NCBI RefSeq assembly: GCF_003609775.1
Contig: NZ_AP018049.1
Location: 434,001 to 498,000 of the forward strand
Reading direction: 5' to 3'
Length of the DNA: 64,000 nt
Origin: Prevotella melaninogenica
GTDB lineage: Bacteria; Bacteroidota; Bacteroidia; Bacteroidales; Bacteroidaceae
In this document: one piece after another, positions 45,451-53,424 of the stretch
Position numbering within the stretch: the first letter of the stretch is position 1
How the letters are laid out: every line of letters begins with the position of its first letter
Program-made: the position numbers and the translations under genes
Notes under the pieces: model-generated
What the model saw: only the letters and a program-made list of their open reading frames with translations
Told to the model about the DNA's origin: nothing
The model's database searches: none

Positions 45451-47268
45451 TTATATAGTTAATAATAATGTTTTATATTCTCGTAATTGACTTATTCTTT
45501 GTTCAAATTGTTCTTTTTGTTCTTTACGTTCTGTTTTCAATTGATTAAGAGAATTTGTTTTCTGGTTAATAATTTCAGTAGCTTCTTCATTCAAAGAAAC
45601 CCTAACTATATTAACTAATTCTTGCGAAATCTCCTTTAATCTGTTATTGAAATCGGGTGATAAAGATGAGTCTATATAATTATGTACTGCGCGAACACGT
45701 TGTGGCTTGGAAAGGAGTTTATCTGTAACGAAACCAACCATGCTGTCTATTAGCCCCTTGTCGCTTCCAACTTTTCCCGATAGAGTTTGTGCTCCATTTT
45801 CAATAGTTTCATATTTTTGAGTAACTTTTGTTGTAAACGTAACTATCTCCCCTATTCTGTCAGCAGCTTTCTGGTTAGAAACAATACTAACTATATCAGA
45901 AGCAGCGTCAATAGCATCAATAGCTTTTCCACTTGCTAATGCTCCACCTGCTGCGGCTGCTCCTCCTGCAGTTGCTGCAACAGCAGCAACAGTTCCAACA
46001 GCGGCTGCAGCAATTACACCCACCTTTATCCATTGGTCATATTCATGTCCCATTCCATTCAAATCCATATTATAAGTTAAGCCTGTCATTTGGATGTTTG
46101 AGAGGTTCATACTTTTTAGAGATTCTAATGAAATGCCATCTTCTTTTTCACGCTCACTCTGAGTTCTTGCTTTCTCACAGATAGCAGCTTGTATACCATT
46201 TTTGTAGCTATTCATTAATAATGAAGCTGTATTATTAATAGTTGTCATTGCTTCATTGTCGAAATCTGAACTTTTTCCTGTTACAAGCGTGTTAAGTTTA
46301 TCGAATATTATATCTTCAAATTTACGTGTGGTTGTGCGTTCCTGTTCATCAATATCATCGGCAACAGAATCAACTAAACGTTCTATTTGTCGTTTGACTC
46401 TGTCAAGTTCTTGCTGACACATTCTGATAGCTTCGTCAGTGTTTTCGTCGGATAAAGAGGCAGACATTAGTTCTTCAACCTGCTTGAGCATCATTTTTGA
46501 TATATTTTTCAGGCGTTGATCATCAACACGTTTCAGAATATCTTTCTTTTCCTTCTGAATAGAATCAAGTAAGGTGTATAACTCTTCGAGTGAGTCTTTT
46601 GTTGCAGATACAACAGCTACTTGCTTTAATGGAATTTTACAGTTTTTGCAGATATATTCTTTAGCAGACTCAATATCTTCCTTTGACTTAGTGTCACTTT
46701 TGGTAAGTATCAAATAAATCGGGCGTTGAGATAATTTTATCATCTCAATAAAGTCTGTCAGTGAACGTGTTATCTGCTGGTTTATATCGGTAACAAGTAA
46801 TATCCCATCAGCCTTAGGTAGAAAATTGACAAGTGTTTGTTTGTGTTGAGGATCGGGAGATGAAAGTCCAGGGGTATCAACAATTATAGTAGAAGCAGGA
46901 ATGCGTTTAGAAGTGTCAAATACTGTCACAACTTTTGCATCTGCTAATTCTTTGTTTTTTAAGTCATTTATATTTTCTACTTCTATACAGTTACCATTGG
47001 CATCAATTACTTCTGCGTGACAAGAATCACTGCCAAAATGCACTTCGTAAATTGTTGCTGTTGTAGGTTTAGTAGCACTTTCCAAACCCTTACTATCAGT
47101 CAGTGCATTGATAAGCGTTGTTTTACCCGAGCTAAATTCGCCGACTAAAGGAAGGATAATGTTTGCATTTTCCTGCTTAGACCGCAATTCTATTAATGTT
47201 AACTCTTCAACTATGCTGGTTAGTCCTATGGACTCTGCAATAGAACGTAAGTCTTCAATCTTATTCAT
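45451..47268 (-). CDS. Dynamin-family GTPase (first of the operon)
   Basis: A protein of 605 residues. G1 is GEFSSGKT (43-50), G2 lies in TKPTTATIYEV (about 66-76), G3 is DTPG (131-134) and G4 is TKSD (189-192). A helical region follows, then a Gly/Ala-rich hydrophobic stretch (VGVIAAAAVGTVAAVAATAG, about 408-430) that could insert in membrane, and a C-terminal helical bundle. This is the compact bacterial dynamin-like architecture. It starts the series of three GTPases after the small gene at 47296 (27 nt gap). Nucleotide type is inferred from the G4 motif. Confidence 0.8.
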   Translation of the reverse strand: MNKIEDLRSIAESIGLTSIVEELTLIELRSKQENANIILPLVGEFSSGKTTLINALTDSKGLESATKPTTATIYEVHFGSDSCHAEVIDANGNCIEVENINDLKNKELADAKVVTVFDTSKRIPASTIIVDTPGLSSPDPQHKQTLVNFLPKADGILLVTDINQQITRSLTDFIEMIKLSQRPIYLILTKSDTKSKEDIESAKEYICKNCKIPLKQVAVVSATKDSLEELYTLLDSIQKEKKDILKRVDDQRLKNISKMMLKQVEELMSASLSDENTDEAIRMCQQELDRVKRQIERLVDSVADDIDEQERTTTRKFEDIIFDKLNTLVTGKSSDFDNEAMTTINNTASLLMNSYKNGIQAAICEKARTQSEREKEDGISLESLKSMNLSNIQMTGLTYNMDLNGMGHEYDQWIKVGVIAAAAVGTVAAVAATAGGAAAAGGALASGKAIDAIDAASDIVSIVSNQKAADRIGEIVTFTTKVTQKYETIENGAQTLSGKVGSDKGLIDSMVGFVTDKLLSKPQRVRAVHNYIDSSLSPDFNNRLKEISQELVNIVRVSLNEEATEIINQKTNSLNQLKTERKEQKEQFEQRISQLREYKTLLLTI

Positions 47269-47295
47269 AATAATTTAAGTTGTATTGTATTCTTA

Positions 47296-47514
47296 TTATA
47301 TCTTTTCTACATTTAAATACGCAGGGGTCAAAGCATTCATCTTCTTTAAGTCTACACCAAAGTGGTTAAAGAAGAGACTGTTTATTTTCTCTCGTTCTTG
47401 ATTGTTTGAAAGAATGTTTGAAAACATCGAAGCATACTGGATGCTCATGCCTGGTTCTATAACCATACCATCACAGTGCTTTGACATCTTCACGGTAATT
47501 TTGAAAAGTACCAT
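47296..47514 (-). CDS. Small DUF6140-like protein, first gene of the dynamin operon
   Basis: A 72-residue protein. It starts MVLFKITVKMS, has an EPGMSIQYASMFSNILSNNQ centre and ends FGVDLKKMNALTPAYLNVEKI-like. This pattern recalls small DUF6140 proteins of Bacteroidales, whose function is not known; the assignment is from memory of the pattern and not certain. It is the first gene behind the operon promoter and could be a regulator or a substrate-binding partner. Confidence 0.65.
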   Translation of the reverse strand: MVLFKITVKMSKHCDGMVIEPGMSIQYASMFSNILSNNQEREKINSLFFNHFGVDLKKMNALTPAYLNVEKI

Positions 47515-47578
47515 ATTTTGTTTTTAAGGTTTACTAATACTCGAGTGGCTGACTCGTGTTATTCTATAATATCTGTTG

Positions 47579-47609
47579 CAAACGTAAAGGCTTTGTTATG
47601 AATAGCAAA
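47579..47609 (-). promoter_or_regulatory. Promoter of the dynamin-like operon
   Basis: On the minus strand TTTG (47609-47606), 19 nt, TACGTTTG (47586-47579); a leader of about 55-60 nt precedes the first start. A close match to the Bacteroidetes consensus. Confidence 0.75.
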
Positions 47610-47747
47610 ATAATTATAAAATAAAAGGAGTGTGCAGGGGCGTTTTGTTGTGCGGAGAGAGCGTTCACCCTTCTGTGCTGTTATGCTCGTTAGAAGTACG
47701 TGATGCCTTTCGCTCTTTCTTTTAGCAGCCCCTTGGATAGTTATCTG

Positions 47748-47972
47748 TCAGGTATTATGCTTTTTACCCTCGTCTATACTTTCCCATATTTCTTTATATA
47801 GTTTTGCCTTTCCTGTCCCCAAGCCTAATATTCCAACAGGGTATGTGTGGAAACTTTTGCATTGGGGACATTGTAATGGTGCGGTGAGTGCGGTAGCTCT
47901 CCATTCAACATCAAGTCCCCAAAACTTTTTAGAACACTCGTTGCACTTAAATCTTGTAAATCCTCTAATCAT
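47748..47972 (-). CDS. Small zinc-ribbon protein, paralogue 1
   Basis: A 74-residue protein with two Cys pairs, FKCNECSKKFW at 9-19 and LQCPQCKSFHT at 33-43, spaced as in a rubredoxin-like zinc ribbon. It ends in a charged helix (AKLYKEIWESIDEGKK). It shares the MIRG start, both CxxC pairs and the Y-K-x-I-W-E end with the gene at 48646. Function unknown; such ribbons commonly bind nucleic acid or protein. Confidence 0.7.
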   Translation of the reverse strand: MIRGFTRFKCNECSKKFWGLDVEWRATALTAPLQCPQCKSFHTYPVGILGLGTGKAKLYKEIWESIDEGKKHNT

Positions 47973-48000
47973 AATGTGACTTTTATCTGTTTGAAATTAG

Positions 48001-48183
48001 TTAGTGAGTTTTAAATAAAATATAAAGTATAAATGCTATGATAGGTGTTGCGCACCCACATCCAGCAGACTGTCTTGTTTCATCTTGATTGTACATCCAA
48101 ATGATATTAATAGCCCACAGGATGAAGATGATGAGCCAATGTTCATCAAAAAGTTGAACATAGCGATGTGCGAAGTCTTCCAT
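48001..48183 (-). CDS. Small membrane protein
   Basis: A 60-residue protein starting MEDFAHRYVQLFDEHW at the ATG at 48183. Two hydrophobic segments (WLIIFILWAINIIWM and PIIAFILYILF) flank a polar loop with a C-G-C motif (SAGCGCATP). The frame extends further upstream but through the structured-RNA region, so the ATG at 48183 is preferred. The gene lies 29 nt before the zinc-ribbon gene at 47748 and may share its transcript. Confidence 0.55.
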   Translation of the reverse strand: MEDFAHRYVQLFDEHWLIIFILWAINIIWMYNQDETRQSAGCGCATPIIAFILYILFKTH

Positions 48184-48222
48184 TGCCGTTATATTGTTTT
48201 TAGTTATGTTTGTATTAGACGA

Positions 48223-48471
48223 GGATAAAAGAAGAAAGGGGACACGGCCCGCTTTATCTTTATTTATCCGGTTCGGTTCTGGAAAACACCTTGGAGTCAA
48301 AATAAAGTAAAGACAGTCCATGCCCCCATATAGGATAGGGGCACAGAACCTGCCTAAACTCGATTAGTGACGACTCCTTAGTTGAATTTTCCAGATTTAA
48401 CCGGGTCGAATAACCTCGTTTGCAAGTTTTGTGCAGTGAATGGCGAGTGATTTCTAGGTCATCCGCCAAAT
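48223..48471 (-). ncRNA. Structured RNA, possibly 6S-like, or long structured leader
   Basis: A good minus-strand promoter (48478-48508) predicts an RNA starting near 48471. The region folds into a rod: 48387-48404 pairs with 48268-48286 (CCGG..., TCTGGAAAA core), then GGAGTC (48293-48298) with GACTCC (48372-48377), then TGCCCC (48321-48326) with GGGGCA (48338-48343), with internal bubbles between. A first hairpin (GGCGGATGA with TCACTCGCC, minus strand) and a final one (48223-48238 with 48252-48269) flank it. A long irregular hairpin with a central bubble is the 6S RNA shape. Alternatively it is a leader for the small membrane gene at 48183. By-eye folding only. Confidence 0.45.
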
Positions 48472-48477
48472 ATGGCA

Positions 48478-48508
48478 CAAATATAAGGAAATTGTTAGAC
48501 ATAACAAA
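48478..48508 (-). promoter_or_regulatory. Promoter of the structured RNA
   Basis: On the minus strand TTTG (48508-48505), 19 nt, TATATTTG (48485-48478). One of the best promoter matches in the window; no start codon follows until 48183. Confidence 0.75.
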
Positions 48509-48645
48509 ATAATATCGAAATAAAGTAAAGAAAAACAAAAATGCCATCTCCGAAGAGAGTGGAGTTATAATCTTGCTTGATATAGGTTGAATCATTTGAA
48601 GAGTATGGAGATCTGTCCTGTATTCAACAGAATGAGATATACTTG

Positions 48646-48882
48646 TTAGACTTCGTTAAGTTTATTTTTGTCCATTTCTTCCCAAATCTTTTTATAGATG
48701 TCACGGTCGTTGCCGAAAGGGTAAAAGCCGAATATACTTAGACTTGGGATATAAGTGTGTCGACTGTTACACTTTGGACAAGGCATTGGGACAGAGAATG
48801 CACTTGCATTGTACTCAATGTCGAATGCGCGAAAGGTGTTGTTGCAGTTGTCGCATGTGAAAGTGATATGACCTCTAATCAT
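48646..48882 (-). CDS. Small zinc-ribbon protein, paralogue 2
   Basis: A 78-residue protein with CDNCNNTFRAFDIEYNASAF near the start and PMPCPKCNSRHTYIP, giving two CxxC pairs as in the gene at 47748, and a similar Y-K-K-I-W-E-E-M end. About half the positions match the paralogue. The intervening 0.7 kb holds the structured RNA and the small membrane gene. Function unknown. Confidence 0.7.
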   Translation of the reverse strand: MIRGHITFTCDNCNNTFRAFDIEYNASAFSVPMPCPKCNSRHTYIPSLSIFGFYPFGNDRDIYKKIWEEMDKNKLNEV

Positions 48883-49446
48883 AAGTGATATGATTTTAAA
48901 GTATAAATATTTTATTATGATATAATGACCTTAAAGCGTCATTCTTTGCTTCTATTGCTGATGTCTTGTTGCTCATCACACGTGGTGCTGTTGGTTAGCA
49001 CGAGTAGTGCTGTTGGTTAGCACCAATGGTGCGGAGGCTTAGCACGTCGTAAGATGTTGTGGAGTTAGGGTGCAACGAGTTGTTAGGAGTTGTTTTGCAG
49101 CATTCAGAATACGTCTTAACTGATTGATAGCTTTTGTCTGTCAAGATATATTTGCTTACGAATAATGCTTGGTTTTTGTTCATTTTCTTTAACTATTTTG
49201 TTTCTGTTTGCAAAATAAATGCTTAATTGTGAGAGGCACAAAGGATTTAATTTGTATTTTTGTGACAGAGTAGCTTTATTGTTGCAATTAGTAATATATG
49301 AAGAAAGGAAGTTTAGATCTGTATGAATTGTCTTTTTGGGACATTCTTTAAGGATTGAACTTTGTAGCTGTAAAAACTATTGAAGATGAAAAGGAGGTGA
49401 TCTGTCAGATAGTTTATTACTTTCAGATAAGATGATAGTGTAAAGG
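48883..49446. other. Intergenic region with dyad repeats
   Basis: No convincing gene; a 62-codon minus-strand frame at 48995-49183 runs through the repeats and is not called. Contains the 22-nt repeats at 48972-49059 and a TATTTTTG at 49255-49262 that may be a -7 element for the gene at 49447, though without a matching -33. Confidence 0.5.
48972..49059. repeat. 22-nt-period dyad repeats, locus 2
   Basis: Four contiguous units start at 48972, 48994, 49016 and 49038, each exactly 22 nt, with the core (G)TTAGCAC...GTGCTGTTG. GGGTGCAAC follows at 49068, a string also found after locus 3. Confidence 0.75.
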
Positions 49447-50889
49447 ATGAAAGATATGAATAGAGATGATAAGACTGTTAAGATGATAGATAAGCGGGAT
49501 GAAACTCAGACAATAATGTCTAAGGCTACTGCTGAAGACGAGGCAATAAAGGCAAAGCTGAATGCAGTGTATCGCCTTAGACTATTATATAATAGTGGTG
49601 AAGAGCTGTGGAAACATATAGGAAAATCGGGTAGTGGAAACAATTCCTTTGGTCGTGTTGGTGGAAAAGATGCTTTTTTACGCAGAGCCGTATTTCACGA
49701 GTTGGAGCGTGAATGGTATGACGAAACGGGCATTATTCTTAATGGGTTGTTAGATGCTTATGCACAAGCAGCAAAGTTTATGGAGAGGTATAATCCTTTG
49801 CATGAGGATGAAGAAGAGGGTGTGAGGATTGAATATTGTGAGCAAATCATCAATGTTTGTGTTTTTGATGATGAGATAACAGATAAGCATGGTGCGAAGA
49901 TGAGGGAACTTCTTTTGCGTTTGCAGGAAGAAGATACTTATTGCCTTGCGGTTTTGTTGTTGATGTTGCTTGGCGTATTGCCTTTGTCTTTTGATACTCG
50001 ACAAGGGGATGCGAAGCAGATGAAGGGGAAATACGAGCAGGTTTATAACTTCTTTCTGCGCGTATGTCATCGTAATATTCTTTTTGTGCAAACGCCAAGG
50101 ATGACACTCTTTCATAAAGCTTTAAAGGAGTCGGAAGAGAAACTGACACGTATTCGATTGGTTAAGTTTACGGCTGATGTACTTTGCAATCTGTCAATTC
50201 TTGCAAGTGCAGAGCAGATAGCAGAGAATGGACGGCGTGTTCAGTGGGACCAGTTGTATCCTAATCTCGATGGTTATTGGTTGAGTGAGCAGCATAGTGA
50301 GCAATGTCCAGACTATTGGCAAGTAGAAGAATTAGCAACAAGCTACCAGTTCTGTCATTATTTTCAGAAGGAAGGTGAGGCTGGTAAACTGCATCAGCAA
50401 GAGTTCACTGTAAGCTTCTATAGTAATGGTGAGGATTATGCTTGTGTGCAGCACCCCCGTTCAGTATTGCAATGGTTGAACAATGAAAAGCTGTCAAAGG
50501 ATGATATCACTTATCCACACTTTGTTTTTTGGGGAGGAGAAAAACCAACGAAGATAGCTTTTGAGTCGTTTATGATGGATGTGTCGTGGTTTCGTCCGAT
50601 GCAATTGACACGTGCAAAAGATGATTGGAATCCTCCAATAGAAAAAGGAATGAAGGTGACAAATGACTTTGAAGCTTATTCCTATACTTTCTATCTTGGT
50701 CTGGAAGCTATTACACCAGATTTTATCTCTGTAAAAGATGAGAATGGAAAGTCGTATAGAGTTTCTGTTTCTGAGCATGAAGAATTAAGAAACTGTACGT
50801 TGAATGATGCAATCGGTATTATCACTTGGGCTGATAAACGTTATATAGCATTTGATCATCTGATGTTGTATCTTCCGATAGAGGAATAA
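49447..50889 (+). CDS. Hypothetical protein of 480 residues
   Basis: A large soluble protein, not recognised. The N-terminal half (about 30-240) is helical, with EELWKHIGKSGSGNNSFGRV and a hydrophobic stretch LAVLLLMLLGVLPLSF (about 167-182). The C-terminal half (about 260-480) is rich in aromatic residues and beta segments (PHFVFWGGEKPTKIAFESFM). No signal peptide. The start at 49447 could also be the ATG at 49459 (MNRDDK). Monocistronic by position; convergent or parallel neighbours offer no functional hint. Confidence 0.7.
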   Translation: MKDMNRDDKTVKMIDKRDETQTIMSKATAEDEAIKAKLNAVYRLRLLYNSGEELWKHIGKSGSGNNSFGRVGGKDAFLRRAVFHELEREWYDETGIILNGLLDAYAQAAKFMERYNPLHEDEEEGVRIEYCEQIINVCVFDDEITDKHGAKMRELLLRLQEEDTYCLAVLLLMLLGVLPLSFDTRQGDAKQMKGKYEQVYNFFLRVCHRNILFVQTPRMTLFHKALKESEEKLTRIRLVKFTADVLCNLSILASAEQIAENGRRVQWDQLYPNLDGYWLSEQHSEQCPDYWQVEELATSYQFCHYFQKEGEAGKLHQQEFTVSFYSNGEDYACVQHPRSVLQWLNNEKLSKDDITYPHFVFWGGEKPTKIAFESFMMDVSWFRPMQLTRAKDDWNPPIEKGMKVTNDFEAYSYTFYLGLEAITPDFISVKDENGKSYRVSVSEHEELRNCTLNDAIGIITWADKRYIAFDHLMLYLPIEE

Positions 50890-50982
50890 TATTTTTTATT
50901 GCTTTTTACTTCTGGAAATCAGAGTAGTGGAAGATATGTTTAGGTATTTTAGGGTTTTCCCCTCGTTGAGTAGGGAAATATC

Positions 50983-51014
50983 TTTGTAAGTGTGAAAATA
51001 TGTAGCTAATTTTG
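50983..51014 (+). promoter_or_regulatory. Promoter of the glycine-zipper lipoprotein gene
   Basis: TTTG (50983-50986), 20 nt, TAATTTTG (51007-51014), 23 nt before the start at 51038. A near-ideal Bacteroidetes promoter. Confidence 0.8.
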
Positions 51015-51037
51015 CCAACGTTAAGAATTTGAAAGTT

Positions 51038-51886
51038 ATGAAGAAGGTTTTAGTTCTCTCCCTTTCCGCAGCCGTGGTGCTTAGTAGTTGCAGCACATAC
51101 GCAGGCTCAGGTGCAATCACAGGTGGCTCATTAGGAAGTATCCTTGGAAGTGCTATTGGTGGCATTGCAGGTGGAGCACGAGGCTCAGATATCGGTTCGA
51201 TAGTCGGCATGGCTGGTGGTGCTATTATTGGTGCCTCTACCGGTGCAAAGGCTGACAGACGTGCGAAAGAGGATGTACACGACCATTATGAGAAGGTGCA
51301 ACAGCGTAAGGCACGTGAGAAGAGAAACCGAACAGAATACGACTATTATAATCAGACAGACGACTATGGACGGTCAGGCAGTGTAGACGGCAGCGGCTTT
51401 GATAATACAAACTCTGGCGACGACCGTATTTATGATTTCCAAAGCAGTGATTATACTGGTAGTTACAGCGCTGCACAGCCAAACACAAAGGCTCCAGCTG
51501 AGTCAAGTGTTGATAAATTGGCTGGTAATTACCAATATACTCCAAGTATCGAGATTGTTAATGCTCGCTTTGTTGATAACAACCAAGATGGTGTATTATC
51601 ACGTAATGAGGTAGGTAAGATTATCTTTGAGGTGATGAATCGTGGAGACAAGGTTATCAGCGATGTACAGCCTTCAGTGTTGGAAACAACCGGTAATGCT
51701 CATATTTATGTCAGCCCTTCTATCCACATTGAGAGTATTGCACCCGGTAAGGGCGTTCGCTATACAGCTCTTGTGAAGGCTGATAAGAAATTAAAGAATG
51801 GTATGGCACGATTTGCTTTAACTGTTCTGCAAGGTCAGAAGAGTATAAGTAAGGTGACAGAATTTAATATAAAGACCAGCAAGTAA
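51038..51886 (+). CDS. Glycine-zipper lipoprotein
   Basis: A 282-residue protein. The signal ends in a lipobox (AAVVLSSCST, Cys at about residue 17). Residues about 22-70 are a Gly/Ala/Ser-rich glycine zipper (GGSLGSILGSAIGGIAGG), which tends to insert in membranes. A polar Tyr/Asp/Ser linker follows. The C-terminal 110 residues form a beta domain that includes VDNNQDGVLSRNEVGKI, resembling a calcium-binding loop, and PSIHIESIAPGKGVRYTALV, similar to proteins with an Ig-like fold. The ATG at 51038 is used rather than a TTG at 51029, which lies just after the promoter. Likely an outer-membrane or periplasmic structural protein. Confidence 0.75.
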   Translation: MKKVLVLSLSAAVVLSSCSTYAGSGAITGGSLGSILGSAIGGIAGGARGSDIGSIVGMAGGAIIGASTGAKADRRAKEDVHDHYEKVQQRKAREKRNRTEYDYYNQTDDYGRSGSVDGSGFDNTNSGDDRIYDFQSSDYTGSYSAAQPNTKAPAESSVDKLAGNYQYTPSIEIVNARFVDNNQDGVLSRNEVGKIIFEVMNRGDKVISDVQPSVLETTGNAHIYVSPSIHIESIAPGKGVRYTALVKADKKLKNGMARFALTVLQGQKSISKVTEFNIKTSK

Positions 51887-52027
51887 GATTGTTGAGCTAC
51901 TATAAGGAGGATATTCAACCGTTATCTTATTGCTCGGGATTAAAAAGAATAGTAATTGATAGAGATTATAAAGATATTATTGTGTAAGTACTAACTACTG
52001 ATAACTAAGGCTTTAAATGACGGAATG

Positions 52028-52067
52028 GGGCTGTATCATTAAACTGGTGCAGCCTCTATTTCTTTTT
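52028..52067 (+). terminator. Probable terminator
   Basis: GGGCTGTATCA pairs imperfectly with TGGTGCAGCC and is followed by a T-rich tail (CTATTTCTTTTTG). About 140 nt past the lipoprotein stop. Confidence 0.5.
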
Positions 52068-52164
52068 GTATAGTCTGGTAGTTTTCTTCATCTTCGTTAG
52101 CTATTAGCGTGTTATTATTGTTCTATCATATTCTTTCTTCCCATCTTCAAGCGACGTGTTGATG

Positions 52165-52207
52165 CTTAGCACATGTCGTGCTGTTGGTAAACACCAATGG
52201 TGCTAAG
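52165..52207. repeat. 22-nt-period dyad repeats, locus 3
   Basis: Units begin at 52165 (CTTAGCACATG...) and 52187 (GTAAACACCAATGGTGCT, 21 nt), with a degraded further copy. GGGTGCAAC follows at 52239, as after locus 2. Confidence 0.65.
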
Positions 52208-52402
52208 CACTAAACACCTTGGCATAGGTTATTAATATGGGTGCAACTTGTTATAAGAAACGAGTTATAACATAGATAATACTTGTACAGAGATACTAAA
52301 GAATTAAAGGGATATGGTAGGGAGTATAAAAATATGAAAGCAATATAGCTTTTAAAGGTAAAGTATCAAATATTATTTGTGTGGGGATATACACGGTATT
52401 TA

Positions 52403-52442
52403 CGCCCCTCCCCTATAGAAGGAGGGAACGGGGGAGGGGGGC
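52403..52442. terminator. GC-rich hairpin between convergent ends
   Basis: GCCCCTCCCC (52403-52412) pairs with the G-rich run at 52431-52442 (one extra G). In an AT-rich setting this very GC-rich stem stands out. It lies just past the rlpA stop and probably ends its transcript. Confidence 0.5.
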
Positions 52443-52460
52443 TGTTGTTTTTATACTTTT

Positions 52461-53267
52461 CTATTCAAAGAGTCCAGTCACACTTTCCTTGACACGTTTG
52501 AAAAAGTTGGTCCAGCTACTACTTGATTCGTTCTTTGGAGTAGTTGGTTGTGTGGTTGGCTTATTCTGTTGCACAGTCTGCTGTCGGTTGGTCGTAGCAG
52601 GAGTAGTGCGGACTGGTGTTGTCTGAGTCTTAGCCTTAGCTGCCTGCTGATTGGTAGGAGTAGAGGGCTGCACCTGCTTATGTGGGTCGGTGTTATTCTC
52701 CTTGTTATCTTTTTCTGTCTTAGCCTGCTGTGGAGCTTTGTTATTATTTAAGCGTGTATCCACTTTGCGTTCAATCTCCTTAGGTTTGTCCTCTTCAACC
52801 TTTTCCCATTCAGGGATAAACTCATAGCATACGCCTGCAGTACCATATTCGATTTCAGGCATTTCAATTGTTCCAGTTGACTCAGAAGGGAATGGAATCT
52901 CTGTTTCTTTACGTACAAGCTCAACCTTTACGTAGGCCACGCCGCTGGCAAGTGTACCCAATTCACGTGCAGCAGCGTATGACAAGTCAACGACACGACC
53001 ACGAACAAAGGGGCCACGGTCCGTTACACGGACGATGACAGACTTGCCATTGCGAGGGTTTGTAATCCTCAGACGAGTACCAAAGGGAAGTGTACGGTGT
53101 GCACAAGTAAAGGCATTACGATCGTAACGTTCGCCATTGCTCATTCGGCGACCGTGTAATCCGTTACTATAATAAGAAGCTTTACCATCTGACTGTGCTT
53201 GTATTGTCAGTGTAAAGATGTTGCATAGCGTAAATAACGCTATAAGGAGAAGTTTGGTTCTATACAT
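52461..53267 (-). CDS. rlpA: RlpA-like septal lytic transglycosylase family protein
   Basis: A 268-residue protein. The signal peptide (LLLIALFTLCNIFTLTIQAQ) ends near residue 25. Residues about 28-118 are a double-psi beta-barrel: GKASYYSNGLHGRRMSNGER, FTCAHRTLPFGTRLRITNP, VRVTDRGPFVRGRVVDLSYA. These contain the H and D residues used by RlpA enzymes to cut denuded peptidoglycan. The rest is a long Thr/Gln/Pro/Lys-rich linker and a short amphipathic end, and the SPOR domain of E. coli RlpA is absent. No lipobox Cys is evident, so it is probably periplasmic or secreted. Activity is inferred from the fold. Confidence 0.85.
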   Translation of the reverse strand: MYRTKLLLIALFTLCNIFTLTIQAQSDGKASYYSNGLHGRRMSNGERYDRNAFTCAHRTLPFGTRLRITNPRNGKSVIVRVTDRGPFVRGRVVDLSYAAARELGTLASGVAYVKVELVRKETEIPFPSESTGTIEMPEIEYGTAGVCYEFIPEWEKVEEDKPKEIERKVDTRLNNNKAPQQAKTEKDNKENNTDPHKQVQPSTPTNQQAAKAKTQTTPVRTTPATTNRQQTVQQNKPTTQPTTPKNESSSSWTNFFKRVKESVTGLFE

Positions 53268-53314
53268 ATTTATTATTTAATATCGCCAGCCTTCTCTTAT
53301 AAAAGCTAAGGTTA

Positions 53315-53365
53315 GTTCTATAAATTGCCTAAATGGATAAAACCATCAAAGCTAATTTATAGAAC
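53315..53365. repeat. Long inverted repeat between gdhA and rlpA
   Basis: GTTCTATAAATT (53315-53326) and AATTTATAGAAC (53354-53365) form a perfect 12-bp inverted repeat, and the flanking GGTT/AACC extends it after one mismatch. It lies upstream of rlpA and could be an operator or RNA hairpin. Confidence 0.5.
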
Positions 53366-53373
53366 AAACCTTT

Positions 53374-53406
53374 ATCCCCTTCCTGCTTTGTAGAGCAGGA
53401 GAGGGA
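53374..53406 (-). terminator. Terminator of gdhA
   Basis: TCCTGCT (53381-53387) pairs with AGCAGGA (53394-53400), with an outer CCC/GGG extension, 19-50 nt past the gdhA stop on the minus strand. Confidence 0.6.
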
Positions 53407-53424
53407 ATAGAAAGACTGGTCTAT

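Larger units (their letters stand above)
51887..52402. other. Intergenic region with terminator and dyad repeats
   Basis: No gene seen. Holds a terminator at 52028-52067 and repeat locus 3 at 52165-52207; the remainder is AT-rich. Confidence 0.5.

Noticed and set aside
52381..52626. Plus-strand frame running into the rlpA-like gene
   Set aside because: It starts in the GC-rich hairpin and is antisense to the Thr/Gln-rich rlpA linker; low-complexity composition is a shadow effect.
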